NCBI GenBank assembly: GCA_039519185.1
Contig: CM076847.1
Span: 73,009,864 to 73,073,863, forward strand
Origin: Astragalus membranaceus
Taxonomy: Eukaryota > Streptophyta > Magnoliopsida > Fabales > Fabaceae
DNA: 64,000 nucleotides
Direction of reading: 5' to 3'
Positions within the stretch are counted from its first letter, which is position 1, and each line of letters starts with the position of its first letter. Under the pieces are notes generated by a model. It searched no databases. It was not told the DNA's origin and saw nothing but the letters and a program-made list of their open reading frames with translations. Positions 22,307 to 33,112 of the stretch are shown here, one piece after another. Both the position numbers and the translations under genes were made by a program.

Positions 22307-23244
22307 GCTGGCGACTTCACTGGGGACATTTAGAGAGTCAAACCTAGTTTAAATTAGTTGTAGGATTAGTTGTTAATTTAATGTTATTTTTACCCTCCCC
22401 TTTTGTCTTTTATTCTTGTTGCATGTTATGTATTTATGTGATATGTAAACCTTAGGATAGAAGACCACTTTTTTGTATCTGTATTTGTTTGTTTTGCAGA
22501 TTGGGGGGTATTATTGATATTTTGCTCCTTCACACACTCCACTGTCACACTTTTGCACACACGTGAGAATAGTCCTGTACCCGGACTGGAGAATAACCTA
22601 AGTTAGAACGAGACTGCGTAGTGATGGCCTACTGGATGTGCGTCCTGTTGGGTGGTCACGAAAGTCTCACCTAGAGTTTGGTCCCTCTTGAGAATGCTGG
22701 CACTCCTAATAGCTTGCCTATTGTTGTTGATCAGTGCTCTTAATTGGGGTCGTTGGCTCTAGGAACCTTATGTAGGACTCTTTAGAGCTACCCTTTGAAA
22801 GGTTCACTTAACAGACAAGCCCTAGACCTATTCCCTAAGGAACCCTCGTAGGACACAAAGGAGCCTCATACCCCTGCATTCAAACAAACGCTGATACATT
22901 TTTCCGGTCTTCTTAAAAGAAAAAAATTTCAAAAAAGTCATATGTTATTTCGACAAATTATTTAGCATACCTCATGCATTTTTCTTTACTTATTCCTGTT
23001 CTTTTTGCATGACATAAATTCTTTTTTACATCAACATTTCATGTACCGCCAGGAAATTGTAAGGCTTTCTTTCTGACAAGATGGATCAAACGTTAAGACA
23101 GACCATACATTTGAAAATCAAGCAACCAAACCTACGAAGTCTGCGAGACCTAAGCAATAAAATGGCGCCAAGGCTCCGTGACTCCTTCACCGCCAAGTAT
23201 GGGAATCTTTTAAGTCTGCTAAATATCAAGGTACAAGCTGAAGC
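22307..23244 (+). mobile_element. Start of a second Ogre-A copy in tandem (primer site, leader, 55 codons of ORF1)
   Basis: This stretch repeats 7518-8455 almost base for base; one difference is a Trp-to-Arg codon at about 23171. It ends abruptly at CAAGCTGAAGC, where E1 RT sequence begins. LTR-internal-LTR-internal is the footprint of a tandem array made by unequal recombination, later truncated by a deletion that also removed the rest of copy two, its LTR and part of E1. Confidence 0.88.
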
Positions 23245-25207
23245 AAACTTTATCTCCGAGGTTAAATACACGACTTGGTTATCAAACACAGTCCTGGTAA
23301 AGAAAAGTAACGGAAAATGGCGTATGTGTGTCGACTACACCGATCTTAATAAAGCTTGTCCAAAGGATGCTTTTCCAGTCCCCAGCATCGATCGGTTGGT
23401 CGACAACGCTTTCGGTTTCCGGTTATTATCCTTTATGGACGCATACTCCGGATACAACCAGATCGCCATGTTTCCGCCAGATCAAGAAAAAACTGCCTTC
23501 ATCACCGACCGAGGTAACTTCGCGTACCGTGTCATGCAATTTGGGTTAAAAAACGCTGGAGTAACTTATCAAAGAATGATGAACAAAGTGTTCCAAAACC
23601 AGATCGGTAAGAGCGTAGAAGTTTACCTCGACGATATGATCGCCAAGAGCAGAAGTGATGACGAGCATATAAACGATCTAAGAATAATTTTTTATGAGGT
23701 GCGAAAAAATAGAATGAGGTTGAACCCAGAGAAATGTACATTCGGAGTTCGAGCAGGGAAATTCTTGGGTTTTTTCTTAACAGAAAGAGGAATCGAGGCG
23801 AACCCTGATAAATGTCGATCCGTCACAGAAATGCGAACTCCGACATCCAAGAAAGAAGTACAAAAACTTAATGGAATGATAGCTGCTCTATCTCGTTTCA
23901 TATCCAATGCAGCATTCAAATCCCTTCCACTTTTCAAAATCCTCAAAAAAGAAGAAAGAGATTTCGAATGGACACCTAAACAAGATGAAGCTTTAATACA
24001 ACTCAAGAAATCTCTCTCCGAGCCTCCAATTTTAACTCGACCAAACGAGGGGGAAACCTTATATCTATATCTGGCAGTCTCGGAGGAAGCTTTAGCTGCC
24101 ATTCTGGTACGCGAGCGAGAAACCGGACAAAGCCCGGTCTACTTCGCAAGCAAGGCTCTACACGGAGCTGAGAGTCGTTATCAGAAGGTCGAAAAAATCG
24201 CCCTGGCTCTCATCATTGCAGCTCGACACTTCCGAGCCTATTTTGTCGCTCACCAGGTGGTCGTCCGAACTAACTACCCCATCAGACAAATACTCCATAG
24301 ACCCGATCTTGCTGGGAGAATGATTAAATGGGCTGTGGAACTCTCAGAGTTCGGAATTAAATATGAAGCTCGAACAGCACTAAAAGCACAAGTTTTGGTG
24401 GACTTCATGGCCGAGATGACCCCCACTAACATCGATCCCGATGTATGGATCCTATATGTCGATGGATCCTCAAACCCAAAGGGAAGTGGCGCTGGAATCA
24501 TGCTAGAAAGCCCAACAGGGATCATCATCGATGTTTCCCTGACTTTCGGTTTCCCAACCTTGAACAACCAAGCAGAATACGAGGCTTGCATCGCCGGACT
24601 GCGCCTGTCAATCTACCTCCAAATTCAGCGAATAAAATTACATACCGACTCTCTCTTGGTGGTCTCCCAGATCGGAAACCAATACGAAACGAAAGAATCG
24701 ACCTTGCAAAAATACTTACTTCAAGTACGGTCGCTATTGGCTGAATTTGAAACGAGCGAGGTAATTCACGTGCCAAGAACGGAAAATCAACGAGCTGATA
24801 TCCTCGCCAAACTCGCAAGCACGAAAACCCTAGGGAACCAAAGGACGGCCATCCAAGAAACACTCCACAAATCCAGTGTGTCTCTAGAGCCTCTGTTCAA
24901 CTCGACCATCTGCATGCTCGAAGAAACTGACAGCTGGATCACTCCAATTTTGGAATACATTGTCATGGGAGCTGAACCCCTAGACAAAAACGACGCTAAA
25001 TACATCAGGAGAAGGGCCTCGGCTTTCTCAGTCGTCAATGGAACGCTCTACAGAAGAATCCTCTCTTCCCCATTAATAAAATGCGTCGATGGAGAGGAAG
25101 CAGCCTATGTCCTATCAGAAATTCATGAAGGAATTCGCGGCCAGCACATGGGAGCTCGATCTTTAGCTCAAAAAGCTCTTCGAGCCGGTACTCCTGGCCG
25201 ACCATGA
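23081..25207 (+). pseudogene. Chimeric ORF: Ogre-A ORF1 N-terminus fused to E1 RT and RNase H domains
   Basis: Residues 1-55 are Ogre ORF1. From residue 56 (NFISEVKYTTWLSN) the protein is E1 RT, in frame across the deletion joint at 23244/23245. RT keeps GKWRMCVDYTDLNKACPKD, FMDAYSGYNQIAM and YLDD (about 23627). RNase H (LYLAVSEEALAAIL) and the archaeal-type RNase H (LYVDGSSNPKGSG, NQAEYEAC, HTDSLLVV) follow. The frame ends early at LRAGTPGRP because one base is missing near 25189; the expected pattern is G-Y-x-W-P. RT lacks its N-terminal fingers. Product activity is doubtful. Confidence 0.9.
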
Positions 25208-26172
25208 TAGGCGATGCTAGTGATCAAGTGAAGAAATGCAAAAAATGCCAAATCCACGCCAACGTTCACATAGCTCCCCCCACAGATCTCACGAGCTTAT
25301 CCTCCACATGGCCCTTTGCATGGTGGGGAATGGACCTGCTCGGACCGTTCTCAAAAGCACCAGGACAAGTCAAATTCTTGATCGTCGCCGTAGACTACTT
25401 CAGCAAATGGATAGAAGCGGAACCCTTGGCTACCATCACTGCAAAAAACTGCATAAAATTCTTCAAGAAAAATATTATGAGCAGGTTCGGGATTCCCGAG
25501 GTAGTAGTAACAGATAACGGGACTCAATTCACAGATACAGGGTTTCGAAAGCTAATGCTCGAGCTAAAAATCAAACACCATTTCACTTCAGTAGAACACC
25601 CTCAGACCAACGGACAAGCAGAGGCGGCAAACAAGGTAATACTGAACGAGCTAAAGCGACGTCTGGACGATGCTAAAGGAAACTGGGTGGAAGAATTGCC
25701 TTACGTCCTCTGGGGATATAGGACCACCCCCCAAAGCTCCACTGGAGAAACGCCTTTTAGACTGTCCTACGACAGCGAGGCGGTCATTCCCGTCGAGATT
25801 GGCGAACTTAGCTGGAGAACGGCAAATCCTAAAACTCAAAACAATAACGATCAAGCCTTAAGAGAAGAACTCGACCTCATCGATGAAATCCGAGGTCGGG
25901 CTTCACTCCGAGAAGCAATCATCAAACAAAGAGTAGCAACCAGGTACAATGCCAAGGTCGTTCACAGAGATTTCAATCCAGGTGATCTAGTGCTCAGAAG
26001 AGCCTACGTTGGTCAGAAAAACGCTTCCCAAGGAAAGCTCGCCCCGAACTGGGAACGCCCCTACCGAATTTTGTTTAAAACCGGTACGGGAGCTTTTAAA
26101 TTGGAGACCCTCCATAGAAAAAAGATTGAGAGAACTTGGAACGCTACAAAACTGAAAAGTTATTATCTTTAG
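25204..26172 (+). pseudogene. E1 integrase, frame-shifted from RT
   Basis: Continues the polyprotein in a new frame after the one-base loss. It holds the second half of the zinc region (KKCKKCQIHAN), the catalytic core GMDLLGPF, VTDNGTQF and GQAEAAN with D, D and E present, and a C-terminal module (GKLAPNWERPYRI). The listed ATG is not a natural start; it is the first Met after the shift. Apart from the shift the domain is uninterrupted. Confidence 0.9.
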
Positions 26173-26912
26173 AAATAAAACATGTACTCCGACCTTATGT
26201 AAACGAGTTATTTATAAAGAAGATGGTAACCTTTCAAAGTATTTTTCAACAAAACTCATCGAACTTGTCGATGTTCTCACCAAGTTCCCACACATTCTTG
26301 ATTTCATCAAACAGAATGTACGGGCCAAAAGTCCCTCTACAAGGAATCAACTGGGACCGATCTTAGATGATCTCCCCGAGCGACCACCCAAGGTCGCAAA
26401 CTCTTTGAGAAAAACAGTTAAATTCGAGCCGAGTCTCAGTAAACTATCTCAAAGAGACCAGGTCTTCAAGGATCAAAACGTCCTAAGAACGACCATCGGC
26501 CACAGCTGCCGATACCCCTATAGGGCGAGTTAAATCTGGGCCGAGTCCTGGTAAATTGTCCTATAGGCTCGAACCCGGTAAAATGAGTTCCTCATTTACC
26601 AGCGTTCTTACATCTTACATGACATGCAGAGTTAAAAAAGCATTCATAAAAACTCATAAACGAGTTCCAAAAATAAACTCTACAGAAACGACATACATGA
26701 CATGCAGAATTTAAGAAGCATTTCATTAAGCTCGTAATAGGGTTTGAAAAAAGATTTGATGAAACATGTTCCAAAATTACAAACATCTCGGATATGGCCG
26801 AGCCCTCAAAAAACGATCCTGAATTACATATCAAAGTTCTGGATCTATACAAAACCTACACGGATACAAGCATATACCCAGAACTTCTGCAAAAAAGAAC
26901 ACACTTAAACCA
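26173..26912. other. E1 spacer after integrase
   Basis: Non-coding. Two partial direct repeats are visible: a GAGCCGAGTCTCAGTAAA-type unit (about 26415-26450 and 26530-26565) and an ACATGACATGCAGA unit (about 26617 and 26695). The 3' end of the antisense gene abuts it. Confidence 0.5.
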
Positions 26913-27229
26913 TCAAACAATGGAGGTCGGAAAGATGACGATTTTCTCTTCTGTTTGAGCATCGGTACGCACCCTCTTCGCTGAAGGCCCTGCACCAGTG
27001 TCGTGAGCAGCTGGAGGAGGGGAACCGGAGGTAAGATCGATCCGATCATGGGCAAGATCCTCCTGCGTGACGGTGTTGATCGGAGAAGCAGGAATAGCCG
27101 CCTCAGCGGCGATCACAGGTTGGGGAGACATCGGAACCGGAGCAGCCTCTTCTTCAACATCGACAGGCATGTCGACACTCTTCATCGCCAATGCTTTCAT
27201 CGCTGCGAGCTTCCTTGGGGACATGGTAT

Positions 27230-27305
27230 CTGAAAAATAAAGAAAACTGTGTTATACAACTTACAATCAAAATACACAAAATTCGACCCCAGAAAGACAA
27301 ACTAC
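27230..27305 (-). other. Predicted 76-nt intron in the E1 antisense gene
   Basis: On the minus strand TTTTAG|GTAGTT at 27306/27305 is the donor and TTTTTCAG ending at 27230 the acceptor. The intron is AT-rich, and splicing keeps frame (one base left, two right). No transcript evidence is available here. Confidence 0.6.
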
Positions 27306-28366
27306 CTAAAACAAACTGCACTCTTCTCCGTTTTCCAGCTTGAACTATCTTGGCCGCAGGGATACCCCGATACTTATGCTTTGAGAAAGGAATGCTCTCA
27401 GAAATAAAAATCAGGATCCTCTTGGTAAGAAGATCGTCAGCAGTTAGTCGATCCTCACCCACAGAAAAAGAATGGGTAGATCGTTCAAAATGGCCCTGAC
27501 TCCAGCCAATAGGAAATTTTGTGGACACCAAAGTCTGACCATCCTCGCTAAGCTTTCCTACCATCCCAATCGCTTCATCGGTCACCGGCTCGACCCAATA
27601 ATACAACTCCTTCCAGTTTCCCCTCAGCGAGTCCGCATAGGCCTTAAAAACCTTGGCCCCTCGCCTCGAGCGAAGACTAACATGCTCACGACCGGACTTA
27701 TTTTCGCTACTATTCCGGTTAATCTCAAACAAATGGAAGAAGAGTAACGGTGAGACGGGTCTATCCAGATGAATGCACATTAATTCATAAGCCCGAACAA
27801 AAGCCCACGCATTTGGATGCAATTAGGATGGCGCTACGTCTAACCTCGCCAAAACCGTCTGCTCGAACCAGGTAAAAGGAGGCCGGATATTCATTTCGTT
27901 GATCAGCATATGGTACAAAGTGAACTTAAGCTCTCCGGGCCACAAAGCCACATGCTCTCCCTTCTTCATACCCTTAATCCTCCAAACTCGCTTCGACCTC
28001 CCAGAAGCTTTCCTGCCGACCGTCTCCAAATTAAAGCCATGCTGGTACAACGATTCGATCTCCAAAATATTTTTAGACACCCAATCGTATTGAGAAACCT
28101 CTCGTACCGGTACGTCGAGGTCCCCACAGCCAGTGCTCGAGTAACCATCAATAGAAGCAGCAGAAGCTCGACTAGAGCCTGGTTGACTCGAAGGGCGAGA
28201 TTCAGCTTGTTTTTCAGCATCGCCTCGTTCAGACCCATCAGCAGGCTCGGCAGGCTCGGAACTTGTCCCGAGGTCGACCTCGAAACCCTCTGTTTCCTCC
28301 AAATGAATTTCCTCATCAGACTCGGAGGTAATGGTCATCACATCCACCAAACGATCCTCCTCCATA

Positions 28367-28908
28367 TAGGCATGGCAATGGGGCGGGGCGGGGACGGGTT
28401 TAACATTCCCCATCCCCATCCCCGATTCCCATATTCATCCCCGTTCCCCGTCCTAAACCCAACGGGGATGAAGAATTGATCCCCATCCCCGTACCCAACG
28501 GGTTCGGGGATCCCCGCAGTGGAATTCATTTTTTAAAATTTAAAAGTAGTTTTTACCTGTCGCAAACCCGAACCCGCCCCCAAACCCAAACTTATCCCAC
28601 ACCCAAACCCACCCCAAACCCGAAATTTAACACAACATAAAATCAATGCAATACTACAACATATAACCAAAATATCAATTATCCAAAATGACAACGTATA
28701 GTAATGACGTTGCATATCAATGTAACTTCCTACATTCGGGGTGGGTTCGGGGATGGGTTCGGGGACGGGACCTATATCCCCATTACCCGTCCCATCCCCG
28801 TTTTTCAGTTTCGGGGAAAACCCAAACCCAGTCAAAGCGGGGAAAACCCGTCAAATCGGGGCGGGTTTGGTTCGGTCCCCGCGGGTATGGGTTTCGTTGC
28901 CATGCCTA
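28367..28908. mobile_element. hAT-type MITE (542 bp)
   Basis: Terminal inverted repeats TAGGCATGGCAA are flanked by the 8-bp duplication CCTCCATA (28359-28366 and 28909-28916). Both ends are rich in GGGGCGGGG/CCCCATCCCC. Eight-base target duplications and this TIR fit non-autonomous hAT elements. It has no coding capacity; frames across it are chance. Confidence 0.92.
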
Positions 28909-29098
28909 CCTCCATATCCTCAGGAGCACTCTCATTTTGCTCATTAGCATCGCTCACAGGAGAAGAGCTTTCACCCTCAAAATTGTCTTCCGCCTTATCG
29001 CTCATAGGGGCAGAAGCAGAATGTTCTTGCACGTCAGGAACGGCGACTTCAAGAGGATCGGTACGAACTTCAGGAATTTCGCAACCAGAAGCCATCAC

Positions 29099-29895
29099 GT
29101 TCGTAAAGTCCTTACAATACTGAGTAACGTCTCTCCGAGTTTGTTTTGTCCTCGCCAGGACGAATCTGCAGAAATGGGGGACGAAATGTCAGGGTTACGA
29201 TCGAAACAGGGTTCGCGAAACAAATCGGAACCCGACCTGACGACCCCCATTCTGAGATCGTAAAGGACTGGGGGAGGTCCAGGCACAACAAAAAGAATAG
29301 GAAAGAAAATAAAAAAGAAGAAGAAACTAACCTCGAAATGGAGCTACGAAGTTGATCTTGTCAGGAAAGAATGCAGTTGCTGATATGCAGAAACCGACCT
29401 TAAAAGTACTTCAAAAAACTCTCTAAAACTCGCTTTTTCCTCGAAAAAGAAGCTCGGGAGCTCTCGAAGGCCGACAATCCAAAACAAATAAACGCCAAGC
29501 AACAAATGAAAGGGTGAGACCCTTTATTTATAGTGAGGCAGAATTAGTGGGCTTGGGCCGAGAAGTCGAAACGTCACGTCCAATCAAGGTCCATTAGGTT
29601 CGCACACTAAAAATAAAGCGTCACCATCATGCGCCGCCACTGTAAAATCACGCCTGGTCAGAAACAGTAAATATGGCACTGATTCCAAGATTGCACTGAT
29701 TCCTAAGCAGCACTGATTCCAAGAGACTTTCTACCTCGTTCAGAAGCTCGACGGTTATTTAACGTCGACCAAAAATTCAAGCTCGACATTAGCTCAAAAG
29801 CAAGGAAATTTCTACTCAAAAAGCCAAAAACGCAAGCCTGCATCATCTTATCAAGTCAAGATCGCTCCTCAAAGCGACCAGACTTGGGGGGCCAC
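29099..29895 (+). other. E1 3' region and polypurine tract
   Basis: On the minus strand this would be the antisense gene's promoter and 5' untranslated region. A short unit (CACTGATTCCAAGA) occurs three times at 29676-29724. The tract GACTTGGGGGG at 29881-29891 precedes the LTR and is the likely plus-strand primer. Confidence 0.6.
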
Positions 29896-30356
29896 CGTTA
29901 TGGTAAATAGAAACTCTGCTATTCACACCTCCTGCAAGACCCAAATATTCAGAGGCCCATTACATAGAAACAGGGTCCATTCATCAATGGCCAAGATCAC
30001 TCTGCAAGATCGGACGGCCCAAATCGACCAAAGCAAACACCACTCAAAATCTATAAATACAGCATTCAATGCTCATTAAATGGTTAGCACTTTTTCCAAC
30101 ACAATACTCATTAACTCAAATACTGACTTGAGCGTCGGAGTGTTATTGCAGGAACAACGTCGGACATCTCAAGATCGAACAACATCGAACATCTCGAGAT
30201 CGAACAACATCGAACATCTCGAGATCGAACATCGAACATCTCAAGATCGAACAACATCGAACATTCCAGGACCTGAAGATAGAAACAGAATCAAGGATAA
30301 AACATTTATTAACTGCATAATACCACTCACTAAGATCGGAAGCACAGTACCGAACA
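29896..30356 (+). repeat. E1 right LTR (461 bp)
   Basis: Matches 1553-2041 with scattered substitutions. The first base pair is CG instead of TG, a change that would impair end recognition. It has fewer 25-bp repeats than the left LTR. It is followed by AATAC. Confidence 0.92.
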
Positions 30357-30361
30357 AATAC

Positions 30362-30772
30362 TAACATATAAAAATAATAAATGAATGGTAATTAGACGCA
30401 CTTAGATACTCATGTGGAGAGAGAGCCTATTGTGGACGTTCACTTGTTTTTCTTAATTGTTTACGTTTTAGCAAAATTTTATTTATTTTTTGTTTTAAAG
30501 TCTTTGACTCTACATGTGTCGAGTCGAGAGGGCATGACAAAATTTTATTATTAAGAAGCTTAATCCAATTAAAGATGAAAGTGACATACCAACGTCGTAT
30601 AATATAATTGGTAGATATTTGAGGTCCTTAATTATTTGGTCAATGGTTCGAGTTTTGGCCGGTGTGTATACAAAAATACCTGGTGGGAGAGATCAACCTT
30701 AAATGGATCACAATACCTAGAGGGATTAGTCTCTGCAATTACGCGCGCAGGAAATACTTTAGTTTAAAAAAA
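30362..30772. other. Flanking DNA with a possible SINE relic
   Basis: At about 30595-30760 the order is a TGGTAGATATTT box, then GGTTCGAGTTT resembling a pol III B box, then a tail CTCTGCAATTACGCGCGCAG. This suggests an old tRNA-derived SINE, but no target duplication was found. The rest shows nothing I can name. Confidence 0.35.
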
Positions 30773-31111
30773 GGGTAAAATATGTTTTTAGTCCCTACAA
30801 AATTGGGTCCTTCTAAGTTTAGTCCATACATTAACGAAATAGGCATTTTTGTTCTCATATTATTTTTCCGTTTTCATTATTAGTCCCTGGTGTTAAATCA
30901 TGTTGACTGGGCTAACAAAATCATGACTGGACACGTCACGTGGACATTTTTAATTGACGTGGCATCCGCGTGGCATGCTAACTCACATTTTTTATTAATT
31001 ATTATTAGTTATATTTATTTCAGTTTAAAATAAAATAATTTTTAAATTAAAAAAAATCAAATCCCTAATTCATCTCCTCTTTTCTTCCTTTTTCATCTCA
31101 TTCTTCACTGT

Positions 31112-31514
31112 TGTTCCGGACTGGGCCGGAGCCCATCATTGTCGTAGGGCCGGCCGCAAGCGGCCAACTAGCAAAGCAGAGAAGCTTGACCTAGATCGCA
31201 GAATCAACGGCCCAGATCAAGCCATATGCGATCCAACGGTCGCCCGCAGAGTCCCTGACACTATATATAGAGGTCTGACCTCAGCTGACAGGTACACTTT
31301 TTACAGATAACGTTACTCTGCTTGAATATTACCCCACTAATTTGGGCGTCGGAGTGTCATCGCAGATACACCCCGTCGGAGCTCTGAACGCGACCAGCTA
31401 TTGTTCGGCTCGACTTCACCACCACCTTTGATCAAGTAGCAGGCGACCTCAACGAGCTAGTAACGTAATCAAGCAAACCAAATCAGATTGATCGCCCATT
31501 TGGGGACCGGATCA
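31112..31514 (+). mobile_element. Solo LTR of a Ty3/gypsy element (403 bp)
   Basis: TGTTCCGG...CCGGATCA ends are flanked by ACTGT at 31107-31111 and 31515-31519. A TATATATA box lies near 31261, and GGGCGTCGGAGTGTCATCGC resembles part of the E1 LTR, suggesting a related Tat element. A single LTR with duplications is the product of LTR-LTR recombination. Confidence 0.85.
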
Positions 31515-31840
31515 ACTGTATACCAGAAATCCAACGATTCAACATCATCATTCATCACCATCCCAACCCAATCCAAACACCTTTCCCTTTCCATGGCCGT
31601 GATGAAGCACAAACCACCAGATCAATCTCAAAACGAAGAACATCAACAACATGAACCAGTGAACCTGAACTACAGCAACAACAAGAACAAGATGAAATCC
31701 TAGAAGAACTGAAACCCAGAAAACCCATTTTTCGTAAACCGAAATCCATTTTTTCGTGAACTGTAAATCATGAAACCAACCCTCAAAATCCCCTTTTCAA
31801 ACCTGTAACCAACCCCACCGTCCCAAAACCGAAACCCAGT

Positions 31841-33112
31841 TATTGAGATATGCCTTGTAATTCTATTGCTTGTAATTATAGTAGGTGTAGTTAGAAACCT
31901 AGTCGAAATGGGCCAGTCGAATGGGCTAGTCGAAATCATGGGCTTGGGCCTGTTTTATTGTATATAAATATAGAGGATGGAGTTTACCAAGACAAGTAAG
32001 GGTATACTCCTGCACCAGTCGAAGTATGCAGCTGATATCCTGAAAAGATTCGACATGAGCAACTGCAAGGAAGTTTCGACACCATCAGACACTAGCAGCA
32101 AGCTGTCGAAAGACGACGAAGGGATTGAAGTAGATGCCACCTTGTTCAAACAGATCGTGGGCTCCCTAAGGTACCTGTGCAACACTCGACCTGACATTAT
32201 GTTTAGTGTCGGAATGATCAACAGATTCATGGAGAAGCCGAAAAGCTCTCACATGGTAGCTGCAAAAAGAGTACTAAGGTATGTAAAGGGAACACAAAGT
32301 TATGGTATCCTGTTCCCTAGCAAGAGTGTGTCGAAGAATGATAATGAAGTGTTTGGCTACACTGACTCCGACTGGAGTGGAGACAAGAGTGATCGAAAAA
32401 GCACAAGTGGGTATGTCTTCATGTATGGATCGACACCCATCTCTTGGTGCTCGAAGAAGCAAATTATAGTTGCGTTATCCTCTTGTGAAGCAGAGTATGT
32501 GGCTGCTTCCTTTGCAGCATGTCAAGCATCATGGCTAAGCATGCTACTGGTCGAAATTGGAGTGCACAGGGTCGAAGCAATGAAGTTGTTGATCGACAAC
32601 AAGTCTGCGATAGATCTCGCCAAGAATCCTGTTGCACATGGTAGGTCGAAGCACATAGAGACCAGATATCACTTCCTGCGTGACCAAGTAAACAATGAGA
32701 AGCTGAATCTGGAATATTGCTGTTCGGAACTTCAAGTAGCTGATGCAATGACCAAGCCATTGCAAAAGGGAAGATTCGAAGAACTGAGAACAATGCTTGG
32801 GATGATGTCGCTCAGCAATGTGAATTAGGAGGGAATATTGAGATATGCCTTGTAATTCTATTGCTTGTAATTATAGTAGGTGTAGTTAGAAACCTAGTCG
32901 AAATGGGCCAGTCGAATGGGCTAGTCGAAATCATGGGCTTGGGCCTGTTTTATTGTATATAAATATAGACGTCAGTAGCATGTAATTTTGTAACCTATCT
33001 TTATGAAATTTAGTGCAGCTTTTACCTAATATTATATTGCCCTACTTATTCCTCTTGTCCTTTAGCGCCGCCACTTCCTTTTCTTCTCTCTTTCACGTCT
33101 TTATCCCCAACA
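31841..33112 (+). mobile_element. Ty1/copia element with a large internal deletion
   Basis: CCAGT flanks both sides (31836-31840 and 33113-33117). The right LTR is complete at 32836-33112 (277 bp, TATTGAGATATG...CCCAACA). The left LTR is cut at 31974, where about half is lost together with primer site, gag, protease, integrase and most of RT. Intact target duplications show the deletion came after insertion. Confidence 0.9.
31977..32828 (+). pseudogene. Copia RT C-terminus and RNase H fragment (283 aa)
   Basis: The frame carries the end of copia RT (GILLHQSKYAADILKRFDM, IVGSLRYLCNTRPDI) and RNase H (YTDSDWSGDKSDRKSTSGY, ALSSCEAEYVAAS, DNKSAIDLAKNP, HIETRYHFLRDQV) to a natural stop close to the purine tract AGGAGGGAA. 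No YxDD catalytic motif remains. The ATG at 31977 is internal to the original protein. Codons are rich in TCGA tetranucleotides. Confidence 0.92.

Larger units (their letters stand above)
26913..29098 (-). pseudogene. Antisense gene of E1, spliced, broken by a stop and a MITE
   Basis: Tat-lineage elements often carry an extra ORF on the opposite strand between integrase and the 3' LTR; its role is unknown. Here it starts at the ATG at 29098 (MMASGCEIPEV, acidic Ser/Glu-rich), is split by a MITE (28367-28908), and resumes at 28366. The conserved core (VSQYDWVSKNILEIES, IRPPFTWFEQTVLARLDVAP) meets one TAA at about 27823, a likely CAA change. LHPNAWAFVRAYE follows and ends VQFVL. A GT-AG intron of 76 nt (27305-27230) joins in frame to a second exon (MSPRKLAAMKALAMK) ending at 26913. 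The MITE plus one target copy (550 bp) accounts exactly for the frame change. Confidence 0.78.
1553..30356 (+). mobile_element. Element E1: Tat-lineage Ty3/gypsy retrotransposon, split by nested insertions
   Basis: The two LTRs are at 1553-2041 and 29896-30356, flanked by the 5-bp duplication AATAC (1548-1552 and 30357-30361). Internal order is primer site, gag-protease, RT-RNase H-extra RNase H-integrase, then an antisense gene and a purine tract. The second, archaeal-type RNase H before integrase and an antisense ORF after integrase are known traits of Tat-lineage plant elements. Ogre-A and a deletion separate protease from RT, and a MITE sits in the antisense gene. E1 cannot make its own proteins now. 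Confidence 0.92.

Noticed and set aside
28367..28908. Regulatory G-quadruplex or promoter island
   Set aside because: The G-rich runs are the ends of a hAT MITE with TIRs and an 8-bp duplication; no separate function is supported.
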